Positions 1-8,790 of a stretch of 64,000 bases of DNA are shown in pieces. The stretch comes from Salinicola corii (GTDB lineage Bacteria; Pseudomonadota; Gammaproteobacteria; Pseudomonadales; Halomonadaceae). The notes below the pieces were generated by a model. That model saw only the letters and a program-made list of their open reading frames with translations, was not told the origin of the DNA and did no database searches. Numbering within the stretch: the first letter of the stretch is position 1; every line of letters begins with the position of its first letter. A program made the position numbers and the translations under genes. The stretch lies in the NCBI RefSeq assembly GCF_008298015.1, contig NZ_VTPX01000001.1:124001-188000 (forward strand), in the 5' to 3' direction.

Positions 1-1
1 C

Positions 2-550
2 CGAGGCGACTGGCTGGTTGGCAATCTCGACGTCGTGGCGATGGCGGCACCTCTCTATTTCGTGGGCTACGAAGTCAAGCGTCTCCAGGTCGACTGGGAG
101 CGTGGCTGGGCTTTGGCGGCCGTCATCTTATTCGCCTGCGCGGGCTGTGCGGCGCTGGCGGTCACCGACCTGGTCAAGGTCGACATGAAATATGCGCTCT
201 ATGGCATACCGGTATTCAGCTTCTGCTCCGCCATCGCCCTGACCGCGGTGACAGCCAGTCTGGCCAAGCGAATCGCCGAGATCTCGTCGCTCCGGCGTCT
301 GCTCGGACATCTCGGACGCGCTTCGATGACGATCATGTATCTGCATATCCCCGTTATCTACTTCTTCCGTCAGCATGAGGAGATGGGAAAAAGCCCGCTG
401 ATATTGGCCGCTGCGATCCTGATACCGCTGGCCGTTCACCATCTCATCGCACTGACGCCGCCGACACGGGCACTCTTCGCCGGTAGCGCCGTGGATTGGC
501 GGGCTTGCTTTGGCGCAGCCGGTCGTCATGCGTCTTCCAGTTTGCGGTAG
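2..550 (+). CDS. Membrane acyltransferase, acyltransferase-3-like (5' end missing)
   Basis: The reading frame is open from base 2, so the gene begins before the window and only its last 182 residues are visible. The visible part is hydrophobic with about four to five membrane segments. Near the end it has a GRASMTIMYLHIPV stretch, which resembles the closing helices of acyltransferase-3 (OafA/fucose 4-O-acetylase) proteins, where a Y-x-H motif sits in a late helix. Such proteins transfer acetyl or other acyl groups to surface sugars. The 3' end overlaps the end of the convergent response-regulator gene by 25 bases. The family call is a recollection of motif style; the substrate cannot be told. 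Confidence 0.55.
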   Translation, partial: RGDWLVGNLDVVAMAAPLYFVGYEVKRLQVDWERGWALAAVILFACAGCAALAVTDLVKVDMKYALYGIPVFSFCSAIALTAVTASLAKRIAEISSLRRLLGHLGRASMTIMYLHIPVIYFFRQHEEMGKSPLILAAAILIPLAVHHLIALTPPTRALFAGSAVDWRACFGAAGRHASSSLR

Positions 551-1881
551 AGCGTCTTGCGCGAGATGCCGAGTATTTCGGCAGTGCGACGTTTGTTGCC
601 CTCCGTGGCCTCGAGGACCTTGCGGATATAGCCGGCCTCGAGGCTCTTGAGCGTTTGCCAGTCGTTCGGTCTCTTTTCGACCTCGATGACAGTCTGACGA
701 TCGGCGTCGACCGGTTCGCGCATCCGCGAGGGCAGGTCCTCCGCCGAGAGAACGCCATCCACGGCGAGCGTCACGCAACGCGTAATGGCGTTCTCGAGTT
801 CACGTATATTGCCGGGAAAGGCGTAGTCGAGCAGTGCAGTGATCAATAAGGGATCCACTTCCCGGATGGCCTTGCCCTGCGCGCTCGCCAACGTTTCGAT
901 GAAATGATGGGCCAGAATTTCCTTGTCGCGACCGCGCTCGCGAAGCGGTAGAACCTTCAATGTCAGTGTCTCGAGGCGATAGAATAGATCCTGGCGAAAT
1001 TGATTCTCGGCAACGGCCACCTCCAACTGGCGGTTGGTTGCGGCGACGATACGTACGTCGACGCTCCGATCCCGATCTGCACCGAGCGGTCGGATCGCGC
1101 TCTCCTGAATGGCACGCAGCAGCTTCCCTTGCAGCGCCAACGACATCTCTCCGATCTCGTCGAGAAACAGCGTGCCCCCATCAGCCTCGGCGAAGTAGCC
1201 TTCCCTTTGGCTGGCGGCGCCGGTGAAAGCCCCTCGACGGTGGCCGAAGAACTCGCTCTCCATCAGCTCCGGCGAGATGCTGGCGCAGTTGACCGCAACG
1301 AACGGCCCTCGCTGACGGCGACTGTCGGCATGCAGGGCTCGAGCCACCAGCTCCTTGCCGGTGCCGCTTTCGCCCTGAACGAGGGTCGGTGCATCGCTCG
1401 CTGCCAGCTTGCCTATCTGGTCGAACAGGTTGTGCATCGCGGATGAGCCGGAGAGCATGCCGTGATACTCGCGTGTTGTGGCGGCGTGGCGTGAGCGGTC
1501 GAAGTGTGCCGTCACCGCGCGCCGCGTGAGAACGCGATCGATGGCGGTAGCGAGCTCGTCGAGTTCGATCGGTTTGGTCAGGAAGTCGTCGGCACCCAGG
1601 TGCAGACAGTGCACCGCCTGCTCGATGGTGCCGAACGCGGTGATGACGATGAAAGGCGGCGGTTCGGTCAGATCGCGGCTGCGCTGCAAAAGCTCGATGC
1701 CGCTCATCTCGCCGCTCAGTCTCACATCGCTGACCACCAGGTCGAACTGCCGTCCCGAGAGCTGCTTCAAGGCAGCTTCCGCTTCGGCGGTAACCACCGT
1801 CTCGTGGCCCTGGTCACGGACCTCCTCCTCGATCAACTCCGCCAGGGCCGCATCATCCTCGACCAGTAGTATCGTCGACAT
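526..1881 (-). CDS. Sigma54-dependent response regulator, NtrC/DctD type
   Basis: A 451-residue protein with three parts. A receiver domain covers residues 1-120, with the acidic pair at 9-10, the phospho-acceptor D52 in LVVSDVR and a TKP motif. A sigma54-activating AAA+ domain covers about 150-375, with Walker A GESGTGKE and the GAFTGA loop that contacts sigma54. A Fis-type helix-turn-helix closes the protein. I chose the ATG at 1881 because the residues before it do not look like a receiver domain. It overlaps the end of the sensor kinase gene by 29 bases, so the two form a translationally coupled pair. Its targets are unknown; the only good sigma54 promoter I noticed in the window is at 10062-10077. 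Confidence 0.9.
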   Translation of the reverse strand: MSTILLVEDDAALAELIEEEVRDQGHETVVTAEAEAALKQLSGRQFDLVVSDVRLSGEMSGIELLQRSRDLTEPPPFIVITAFGTIEQAVHCLHLGADDFLTKPIELDELATAIDRVLTRRAVTAHFDRSRHAATTREYHGMLSGSSAMHNLFDQIGKLAASDAPTLVQGESGTGKELVARALHADSRRQRGPFVAVNCASISPELMESEFFGHRRGAFTGAASQREGYFAEADGGTLFLDEIGEMSLALQGKLLRAIQESAIRPLGADRDRSVDVRIVAATNRQLEVAVAENQFRQDLFYRLETLTLKVLPLRERGRDKEILAHHFIETLASAQGKAIREVDPLLITALLDYAFPGNIRELENAITRCVTLAVDGVLSAEDLPSRMREPVDADRQTVIEVEKRPNDWQTLKSLEAGYIRKVLEATEGNKRRTAEILGISRKTLYRKLEDA

Positions 1882-3331
1882 CGTCTCTATCCTCTTCATG
1901 TGAAGGGGGCAGCACGAGCGTGAAAACGGCCCCTCCATGGTCGCCATCGCTTACCTCGACGCGACCGCCGTGATCTTCCAGGGTGCGGTGGGTAACGGAC
2001 AGCCCCAGGCCGCTGCCCTGGCCCACGGGTTTGGTCGTGTAGAACGGAGTGAAGAGTTGGGCGTGGTCGATTTCGCCGATCCCGTCCCCGCTGTCACTGA
2101 CGCTTATTCGCGCCGTGCCGCCGGTATCGATCTCCCCGTTGATCGTGACGCGTTCGTTGGGGCTGGCCTGCACCGCGTTCTTGATCAGATTGATCAGCGC
2201 TTGCTGGAAGCGCTCGCGGTCGACATGAATTTCGATATCCTTGTCGCGCAGCGGTGGTGCGAGGCAGACTTCCGTCGCCCGCTCGGCGACAAGGCCCTCC
2301 AGCAGCTTGCAGGCGTCCGTGACCAGCGCCTGGAGCGACGTCGGGCGTCGATTCAACTGGTGCTGTCGACCCAGGTTGATCAATTCGCGGATGATGCCGG
2401 TCATCCTGTCCACCTCGCTGTGGATTCGCGCCACGCGAAACTGTTGATCCGGAGGAACCTGCGGCGCGAGTCGACGTGCCTGACCTTTGATGACGGTCAG
2501 CGGAGAGCCGAGCTCGTGGGCCACTCCCGCTGCCAGGATGCCGATTTCGGCCAATTTTCGGGACTGGCGAAGCTCGCGTTCCAGCTCGATCTCCTTTTGC
2601 TGTCGATCGAGGACTTCACGATCGCGCTCGTCGATCGACTCCATCATCTGGTTGAAGACCGTGGCCAGTTCCCTGAATTCGGTTGCGCCAAGGAGACTCG
2701 CCCGCTGTCGACGGTCCCCCGTGGCGACGCGTCGCATGGTGTGATGAAGGTGTTTAAGAGGGTTGTCGATGTGGTGCTTGAAACCCCACCAGACGATGAA
2801 GATCACCCAACTGATGCCCGCGACAAAAATAAATAGCGCCACCAACGTGATCATATTGATATAGCTGTCGAGGGGGGACTCGACGCGATTGACTTGAAGC
2901 ACGCCGATCACCTGGCCGCGCTGATTGGTCAGTGGTGCCAGATAGGCGTAGAAGTTCAAACTTCCTTCGCTGACATGCTGGCCGAACTCCTCGTAGTGTT
3001 CGGCAACCCGGCGGATGGTATCCGGTTCGAAAGCGTTCTTTCCCATGCCGATCCCGGTCAGATGGCTACCGTCGGGAGCGAAGATATAGGCACCGTAGAT
3101 ATTCTGAAACTCGAACGTGGTGCTCAGCGACTTTTGCATGGCGTTGGAGCGATCGTTCTCCAATGCATAACTCAATGGAATGCGAATGGCATGGGTGATG
3201 GTCTGGACTTCGTTCTGGAGCCGATCCCTGGCGCTATTTTCCAGCATCCATAACGAGATGGCACTGAACAGGAAAAGCGAGGCGAAAAGCGGAAGGATGA
3301 CGATGCAGAGAAAGCGATTACGTAATTTCAT
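1853..3331 (-). CDS. Membrane sensor histidine kinase
   Basis: A 492-residue kinase that would phosphorylate the overlapping response regulator. Residues about 5-27 form a first membrane segment. A periplasmic region of roughly 140 residues follows, then a second membrane segment and a HAMP linker with a charged coiled-coil (RDREVLDRQQKEIELERELRQ). The HisKA box is VAHELGSPLTVIKG, and the ATPase domain has N box NLIKNAVQ, G1 box DSGDGIG and G2 box GQGSGLGLS. The start at 3331 places a short basic tail before the first membrane helix; an in-frame ATG at 3370 would add 13 residues and cannot be excluded. The periplasmic region has no motif from which I can name the signal. Confidence 0.88.
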   Translation of the reverse strand: MKLRNRFLCIVILPLFASLFLFSAISLWMLENSARDRLQNEVQTITHAIRIPLSYALENDRSNAMQKSLSTTFEFQNIYGAYIFAPDGSHLTGIGMGKNAFEPDTIRRVAEHYEEFGQHVSEGSLNFYAYLAPLTNQRGQVIGVLQVNRVESPLDSYINMITLVALFIFVAGISWVIFIVWWGFKHHIDNPLKHLHHTMRRVATGDRRQRASLLGATEFRELATVFNQMMESIDERDREVLDRQQKEIELERELRQSRKLAEIGILAAGVAHELGSPLTVIKGQARRLAPQVPPDQQFRVARIHSEVDRMTGIIRELINLGRQHQLNRRPTSLQALVTDACKLLEGLVAERATEVCLAPPLRDKDIEIHVDRERFQQALINLIKNAVQASPNERVTINGEIDTGGTARISVSDSGDGIGEIDHAQLFTPFYTTKPVGQGSGLGLSVTHRTLEDHGGRVEVSDGDHGGAVFTLVLPPSHEEDRDDVDDTTGRG

Positions 3332-3541
3332 TCCGACTCGACGGGAAGAGAGCGACTGGTAGCGAAGCATTCGCTACCTATTTAGTCATCGGAATGAAAC
3401 CATCGTTCATCAATCATCCTCGGGCAAGGGGCGTTGCAACGTCAATGAGGCAGAGAACGCAAATTTGAGCTATACCCATAAGCACGAACAACGAAACGGA
3501 AACGCCACCTTACGGGATGGCATCATTCAGGAGAACGAACG

Positions 3542-4132
3542 ATGACACATACTTCTCTCTGGCGTCGGGTCGCCTTGGCGATAACGGTCGGTGCCTTGCT
3601 CTCCGGTGGGCTGAGTGCCTGCACCACGACGACGACCTCCGACCGGGAAAGCCGCCTTTCGCAGCGCCAGCAGCTCGATCAGGACGTGCAGCAGACGCTG
3701 GATCGCCTCTATCGCTCGGTGCCGGAATCCCGGGCGCTGGCCGACCGCGCGGAAGGCGTACTGGTCTTCCCGGGCGTGCTGGGTGCCAGCTTTATCGTCG
3801 GCGCCAGTCACGGTGATGGCTCGCTGCTGATGGATGGCGCCAAGGCAGGTTACTACACCACTACCAGCGGTTCGATCGGCTTCCAGGCCGGTGCGCAGTC
3901 ACAGGCCATCGTCTACATGCTGATGACGGAGAAAGCGCTTAACCGCGTGCGTAGCGACAACGGCTGGTCGATCGGCGCGAGCGCCGGGGTCGCGGTGGCG
4001 GATATCGGTGCCAACGGTCAGATCACTAACGACACCGCCAACAAGGAAGTGGTGGCATTCGTGATGAACAATCAGGGCATTCAGGGCGGCGTTTCGCTGA
4101 ACGGTGCCAAGATCTCCAAAGTCAGGCCCTGA
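3542..4132 (+). CDS. SYLF/Ysc84-domain lipoprotein
   Basis: A 196-residue protein with a signal peptide ending in a lipobox (LSACTT, cysteine at about residue 28), so it should be lipidated and anchored in the envelope. The remainder matches the SYLF (Ysc84) layout: a helical region RLYRSVPESRALADRAEGVLVFP followed by a glycine-rich beta region (GVLGASFIVGASHGDG, YYTTTSGSIGFQAGAQ, ASAGVAVADIG). SYLF domains bind lipids or actin in eukaryotes; bacterial roles are poorly known. A good ribosome site (CAGGAG) lies upstream, and a strong terminator follows at 4190-4214. It is a stand-alone gene. Confidence 0.85.
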   Translation: MTHTSLWRRVALAITVGALLSGGLSACTTTTTSDRESRLSQRQQLDQDVQQTLDRLYRSVPESRALADRAEGVLVFPGVLGASFIVGASHGDGSLLMDGAKAGYYTTTSGSIGFQAGAQSQAIVYMLMTEKALNRVRSDNGWSIGASAGVAVADIGANGQITNDTANKEVVAFVMNNQGIQGGVSLNGAKISKVRP

Positions 4133-4189
4133 AGCGCCGGGGAAGCCGGTCCACAGAGGTCGGATGAGTCACCGGCCCATAAGCAGGAG

Positions 4190-4214
4190 ACCCACCGTGA
4201 GGTGGGTTTCTTTT
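4190..4214 (+). terminator. Rho-independent terminator after the SYLF lipoprotein gene
   Basis: A perfect 7-base stem (ACCCACC / GGTGGGT) with a GTGA loop is followed by TTCTTTT on the plus strand. It lies 57 bases after the lipoprotein stop codon. The minus-strand side has no U-run, so it probably serves only the plus-strand gene. Confidence 0.85.
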
Positions 4215-4245
4215 GGCGACCTGGAAAGTCGGCAGACCCGCCGGA

Positions 4246-4974
4246 TTAGGCGCTCTCGGGCAGCTCGGCGTTGTGGTAGACGTTCTGCACGTCGTCGAGA
4301 TCGTTCAGCATGTCGATGAGCTTCTCGAACATCGCCACGTCATCGCCTTCGACCGGCGTATGGGTCTGCGGCAGGAACTGGATCTCGTCGGCCTCGAACT
4401 CGAGTTCGCCGAAGGCATCGAGCAGCGCCTGCTTGGCCTTGGCATAGTCGGTGTGCGGCGCGAAGACCGTGATACGACCCTCCTCGCTCTCGATGTCGGT
4501 GACGTCGACATCGGCTTCCATCAGTGCCTCGAGCACGGCCTCCTCGTCGTCTCCGGCGAAAGCGAAGATCGCGCAGTGGTCGAACATGTGGCTGACCGTG
4601 CCCTGGGTGCCGATCTTGCTCTTGGTCTTGGTGAAGCAGCCGCGCACGTCGCCGAAGGTCCGGTTCGGGTTGTCGGTCAGGCACTCGACGATCACCATGC
4701 AGTTGCCGGGGCCGAAGCCCTCGTAGCGTGCCGAGGAGAAGTCCTCGCCACCGCTGCCCTTGGCCTTGTCGATCGCCTTGTCGATCACGTGCGAGGGGAC
4801 CTGGTCCTTCTTGGCCTTGTCGATCAGCCCGCGCAGCGTCAGGTTGCCGGAGGGGTCGGTGCCACCGGACTTGGCGCAGACATAGATTTCGCGGCCATAC
4901 TTGCTGTAGACCTTGGTCTTGGCATCGGCCGTTTTGGCCATGGATTCCTTGCGATTCTGGAAGGCCCTACCCAT
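4246..4974 (-). CDS. YebC/PmpR family protein, YeeN-like
   Basis: A 242-residue member of the YebC/PmpR family, with the family start [14 protein letters not shown], the central [15 protein letters not shown] block, [11 protein letters not shown], and the QNVYHNAEL end. YebC proteins are described both as DNA-binding regulators and, more recently, as ribosome-associated factors that help translation through difficult motifs; YeeN is the E. coli paralogue. I start it at the MGRA methionine (4974), two codons inside the longest frame, because that is the conserved family start. It stands alone between the SYLF gene terminator and dbpA. Confidence 0.9.
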   Translation of the reverse strand: MGRAFQNRKESMAKTADAKTKVYSKYGREIYVCAKSGGTDPSGNLTLRGLIDKAKKDQVPSHVIDKAIDKAKGSGGEDFSSARYEGFGPGNCMVIVECLTDNPNRTFGDVRGCFTKTKSKIGTQGTVSHMFDHCAIFAFAGDDEEAVLEALMEADVDVTDIESEEGRITVFAPHTDYAKAKQALLDAFGELEFEADEIQFLPQTHTPVEGDDVAMFEKLIDMLNDLDDVQNVYHNAELPESA

Positions 4975-5203
4975 TGTCACTACCTATCAGGTTGTCAACG
5001 ACGGGCGAGATTTTACGCAACATCGCGCCGATGTTGCAGGTTTATTTGGGCTTTTCCGCGCCAATTGACCACCCCCGGGCGACGAGACGGCGTCAATCTC
5101 GCCGTGCTCTGTTATCCTGCCGCGCCCGAGCATGACATGGCGAGACCGAGGCGTCCGCCGGTTGACTGCATCGATCCCTTCATCTCGACCAGGAGCGCCT
5201 GCC

Positions 5204-6652
5204 GTGCCCGATACCGACCCTCACCAGATGCCTCGCGGCGACAGTGACCCATCCGCGACGCACCAGCCCGAGGCGTTCTCCTCGCTGTCGCTGCCGTCGG
5301 CGCTGCAGGACAATCTGGCGTCGCTGGGCTATCTGGCGATGACGCCGATCCAGGCCGCCAGCCTGCCGCCGATCCTGCGCGGCAGGGACGTGATCGGCCA
5401 GGGCAAGACCGGTTCGGGCAAGACCGCGGCCTTCGGGCTCGGCCTGCTGTCGACACTCGAGGTCGCGCGATTCCAGGTGCAGGGCCTGGTACTGTGTCCG
5501 ACCCGCGAGCTGGCGGATCAAGTCGCCGAGGAACTGCGTCGGTTGGCCCGCATGCTCGCCAACGTGAAGATACTCTCGCTCTGCGGCGGCGCACCGCTGG
5601 GCCCGCAGTTGAACTCGCTCTCCCACGGCGCGCACGTTGTTGTCGGTACGCCGGGCCGCATCGAAGAGCATCTGCGCAAGGGGTCGCTGGATCTGTCTTC
5701 ACTCGCCGTGCTGGTGCTGGATGAAGCCGACCGCATGCTCGACATGGGATTCCAGGCCGCGCTGGACGCCATCGTCGCGGCCACGCCGACGACACGCCAG
5801 ACGCTGCTGTTCAGCGCCACCTACGGAGACAGCGTACGCCCGGTCGCCGAACGCCTGCTGCGCGAGCCGGTGACGGTCGAAGTGGCCTCGACCCACGACG
5901 AGCAGAGCATTCGCCAGCATTTCCACCAGGTCGCCGACGAGCCGGCCCGTCTCGCGGCCCTGCGCCAGTTGCTGCTGCACTACCGACCGGAATCCAGCGT
6001 GGTGTTCTGCAACACCAAGCGCGAGACCCAGGCGGTGGCGGACGAACTGGTCGCCATGGGATTCAGCGCCGAGGCGCTCCACGGCGATCTCGAGCAGCGC
6101 GATCGCGACCAGACGCTGATCCGTTTCGCCAACAAGAGCCTGTCGGTGCTGGTCGCCACCGACGTGGCGGCGCGCGGATTGGATATCGACGCGCTGGATG
6201 CGGTATTCAATTACCAGATCGCCCGTGAGCTCGAGGTGCACCTGCACCGGATCGGTCGAACGGGGCGTGCCGGTGCGCGCGGCGTGGCCTGCACGCTGTT
6301 GACCGAGAACGAGGCCTACCGGCTCGGGCGTCTCGAGGCGTTCCTGGGCGAACGCCTGCCGGTCGAGCCGTTGCCCGGCCGTGCCGACAGCGGACAGCAA
6401 CCGTTCCAGCCGCGCATGGCGACGCTCCAGATCGACGCCGGCAAGAAGCAGAAGATTCGTCCGGGCGACGTGCTGGGGGCCTTGACCAACGGTGACGATG
6501 CCATCGACGGCGATCAGGTAGGCAGGATCAAGGTGCTCGATCGCAGCGCTTACGTCGCGGTCGAGCGCGGCATCGCCAAGCAGGCGCTGACGACGTTGAG
6601 CGCCGGAAAATTAAAAGGGCGCAGCTGCCGGGTGCGCCGAATCGGACGCTGA
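5204..6652 (+). CDS. dbpA: ATP-dependent RNA helicase DbpA
   Basis: A 482-residue DEAD-box helicase. The core has Q-motif MTPIQAASLP, Walker [33 protein letters not shown] and [10 protein letters not shown]. The last 70 residues (KKQKIRPGDVLGALTN to the RRIGR end) form the DbpA-type RNA-binding domain that recognises hairpin 92 of 23S rRNA, so the role is large-subunit ribosome assembly. The likely start is the GTG at 5204, placed 8 bases after AGGAG (5191-5195); the frame continues upstream to an ATG at 5132, but those residues are not helicase-like. The RIO-type kinase gene follows 32 bases downstream. Confidence 0.92.
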   Translation: MPDTDPHQMPRGDSDPSATHQPEAFSSLSLPSALQDNLASLGYLAMTPIQAASLPPILRGRDVIGQGKTGSGKTAAFGLGLLSTLEVARFQVQGLVLCPTRELADQVAEELRRLARMLANVKILSLCGGAPLGPQLNSLSHGAHVVVGTPGRIEEHLRKGSLDLSSLAVLVLDEADRMLDMGFQAALDAIVAATPTTRQTLLFSATYGDSVRPVAERLLREPVTVEVASTHDEQSIRQHFHQVADEPARLAALRQLLLHYRPESSVVFCNTKRETQAVADELVAMGFSAEALHGDLEQRDRDQTLIRFANKSLSVLVATDVAARGLDIDALDAVFNYQIARELEVHLHRIGRTGRAGARGVACTLLTENEAYRLGRLEAFLGERLPVEPLPGRADSGQQPFQPRMATLQIDAGKKQKIRPGDVLGALTNGDDAIDGDQVGRIKVLDRSAYVAVERGIAKQALTTLSAGKLKGRSCRVRRIGR

Positions 6653-6680
6653 GGATAGCGAGGACCTGTGAGGATAGCGA
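6650..6680 (+). repeat. Duplicated Shine-Dalgarno-containing 12-mer
   Basis: The 12-mer TGAGGATAGCGA occurs at 6650-6661, overlapping the dbpA stop codon, and again at 6669-6680, just before the kinase start. The second copy supplies the ribosome site (GAGG) for the kinase gene. This looks like a small tandem duplication in the dbpA-kinase junction. Confidence 0.8.
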
Positions 6681-6684
6681 AAGC

Positions 6685-7545
6685 ATGAAAGTACCCAAGC
6701 GATTGCAGCCGTTGGTCGAGGATGGCCTGGTGGACGAGGTCGTCAGTCAACTGATGAGTGGCAAGGAGGCCCAGGTTTTCGTGGTTCGCTGCGGTGACGA
6801 GCTGCGCTGTGCCAAGGTGTTCAAGGAAGCCAAGCAGCGCAGCTTCAAGCAGGCGGTGGCCTACCAGGAGGGCCGCAAGGTGCGCAACAGCCGCCGCGCG
6901 CGGGCGATGTCGAAGAAGACCCGCTACGGCCAGCGCGAGCAGGAGTCGGCCTGGTTGAATGCGGAAGTCGACGCGCTCTACCGCCTCGCCGAGGCGGGCG
7001 TGCGGGTGCCGACGCCCTACGGCTTTGTCGATGGCGTGCTGCTGATGGAGATGATCGTCGATGCCGATGGCGACGTTGCGCCGCGTCTCGATGACGTCGA
7101 ACTGACGCCGGAGCTGGCGCTCGAATATCACCAGCGCCTGATCAGTGAAGTCGTACAAATGCTGTGTGCTGGACTGATTCATGGTGATCTGTCGGAATTC
7201 AATATCCTGGTGGGTGCCGAAGGCCCGGTGATCATCGATCTTCCCCAGGCGGTCGATGCCGCCGGTAACAACAACGCGCCCTGGATGCTGGTGCGCGACG
7301 TCGACAACCTGCGCAGCTACTTCGGCCGTTTCGCGCCGGCGCTGTTGAAGACCGACTACGGCAAGGAGATCTGGGCGCTCTACGAGGCGGGCGAGCTCCA
7401 CCCCGAGGTTCGGCTCACGGGGCGTTTCGTGCCGGATGCGACCCTCGTCGATGTCAGCGATGTCATGCAGGTGATCGACGCCGCCCGCGAGGAGGCGGCG
7501 GAGCGGCAGGCGCGCGAGCAGGATGACGACGAGCCGGCATGGTAG
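6685..7545 (+). CDS. RIO-type serine protein kinase
   Basis: A 286-residue RIO1-like protein kinase. Visible signatures are the nucleotide-binding SGKEAQVFVVRCGD with its invariant lysine in CAKVFKE, the catalytic loop HGDLSEFNIL, and the metal-binding IIDLPQAVD. Archaeal and eukaryotic RIO kinases act in small-subunit ribosome maturation. Bacterial copies of this type (as in Pseudomonas) are active Ser/Thr kinases of unclear target. Placement directly after dbpA, a 23S assembly helicase, suggests a ribosome-related role here too; this is inference from neighbourhood. The tail is acidic and alanine/glutamate-rich. Confidence 0.88.
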   Translation: MKVPKRLQPLVEDGLVDEVVSQLMSGKEAQVFVVRCGDELRCAKVFKEAKQRSFKQAVAYQEGRKVRNSRRARAMSKKTRYGQREQESAWLNAEVDALYRLAEAGVRVPTPYGFVDGVLLMEMIVDADGDVAPRLDDVELTPELALEYHQRLISEVVQMLCAGLIHGDLSEFNILVGAEGPVIIDLPQAVDAAGNNNAPWMLVRDVDNLRSYFGRFAPALLKTDYGKEIWALYEAGELHPEVRLTGRFVPDATLVDVSDVMQVIDAAREEAAERQAREQDDDEPAW

Positions 7546-7682
7546 CGGGGGCGAGGCGGTCGTCACACCGGTAGATAGCATCACGTCGTCGGCATGGCTT
7601 GATCGGTGCCAGAGTAGAGCGTCTACACTCTGAGCACACTATCAGGCGATCTTTCGAGGTCGTCGCGTTCAAGGAGTGCCGC

Positions 7683-8690
7683 ATGCAAGTCATCAATCTC
7701 AAGTCTCCCGGAGGCCTGGACCAACTCAAGCTGCACGAGGTCGAGGGGCCGGGAGAGCCGGGACCGGGAGAGATCCGCGTCCGCCTGCACGCCAGTTCGC
7801 TCAACTTCCACGACTATATCGTCGCCAGCGGGAAATCCCCGACCGAGGAAGGTCGCATCCCCATGGCCGACGGCGCGGGCGTGGTCGAAGCCTTGGGCAA
7901 GGGGGTCAATGAGTTTGCCACCGGCGATCACGTCGTCTCGACCTTCTTCCCCCACTGGCTCGATGGACCGGCGCGCGTGGCCGACTTCAAGACGGTGCCG
8001 GGCGACGGCGTCGATGGCTACGCCCGCGAGCAGGTGGTACGGCCCGCCCACTGGTTCACCCACGCTCCCGAAGGTTATACCCATGCCGAAGCGGCCACGC
8101 TGACCACGGCCGGCCTCACGGCCTGGCGCGCACTGGTGGTCGATGGCGGCCTCAAGGCCGGCGATACCGTGCTCACGCTGGGCACCGGCGGCGTCTCGAT
8201 CTTTGCGTTGCAACTGGCCAAGGCAATGGGGGCGAGGGTCATCTCGACGTCGTCCACCGAGGAGAAGATCGCCCGGCTCGAGGCGCTGGGCGCCGATCAC
8301 ACCATCAACTACCGCGAAGAGCCGGAATGGGGCAAGAGAGTCCAGGCGCTGACCGGTGGCCGCGGTGCCGATCACGTCATCGAGGTCGGCGGACCGGGCA
8401 CCTTGCCGCAATCCATCGACGCCGTGGCCATTGCCGGCCACATCTCGCTGATCGGTGTCCTGACCGGTCGCGGCGGCGATATTCCCACTTCCAAGCTGAT
8501 GGCGAAGCAGGCCAGACTGCGGGGGCTGATCGTGGGCAGCCGTCAACATCAGATCGAGATGATCCGCGCCCTCGAGATCACCGGACTCAAACCGGTCATC
8601 GATAGCTCGTTCTCGCTCGACCGGATCGCCGATGCCTTCCGTCATCAGGAGTCCGGGAAGCACTTCGGCAAGATCTGCCTGGAGTTCTGA
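7683..8690 (+). CDS. Zinc-free MDR-type NAD(P)-dependent alcohol dehydrogenase / quinone oxidoreductase
   Basis: A 335-residue medium-chain dehydrogenase/reductase. The N-terminal GroES-like domain includes ASSLNFHDYIV, and the Rossmann fold has the nucleotide motif LGTGGVSIFALQLAKAMGARVI and the GADHTINYRE block. The cysteine-rich structural zinc lobe of classic alcohol dehydrogenases is absent, which points to the zinc-independent quinone-oxidoreductase-like branch. The start at 7683 follows AAGGAG by 7 bases; the frame extends upstream without family similarity. It is a single-gene unit ending at a strong terminator (8736-8772). The substrate is unknown. Confidence 0.85.
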   Translation: MQVINLKSPGGLDQLKLHEVEGPGEPGPGEIRVRLHASSLNFHDYIVASGKSPTEEGRIPMADGAGVVEALGKGVNEFATGDHVVSTFFPHWLDGPARVADFKTVPGDGVDGYAREQVVRPAHWFTHAPEGYTHAEAATLTTAGLTAWRALVVDGGLKAGDTVLTLGTGGVSIFALQLAKAMGARVISTSSTEEKIARLEALGADHTINYREEPEWGKRVQALTGGRGADHVIEVGGPGTLPQSIDAVAIAGHISLIGVLTGRGGDIPTSKLMAKQARLRGLIVGSRQHQIEMIRALEITGLKPVIDSSFSLDRIADAFRHQESGKHFGKICLEF

Positions 8691-8735
8691 TCCATAGCAC
8701 CAACCATTGGTACGGACACCCGAGGCAAACCGCCA

Positions 8736-8772
8736 GCGCCGCCGGACAGATGACTGTCCGGCGGCGCTTTTT
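8736..8772 (+). terminator. Strong Rho-independent terminator (14-bp stem)
   Basis: A perfect 14-base inverted repeat (8736-8749 with 8754-8767) and an ATGA loop are followed by five T residues. It ends the oxidoreductase gene and sits just before the stop of the convergent binding-protein gene, so it may help terminate both. Confidence 0.9.
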
Positions 8773-8790
8773 CATCCCTTCCGATCGCTG

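Noticed and set aside
4213-5247. A 344-codon frame on the plus strand opposite yebC
   Set aside because: It is antisense to a well-supported conserved gene, with low-complexity valine/alanine/leucine-rich content typical of a shadow frame in GC-rich DNA.
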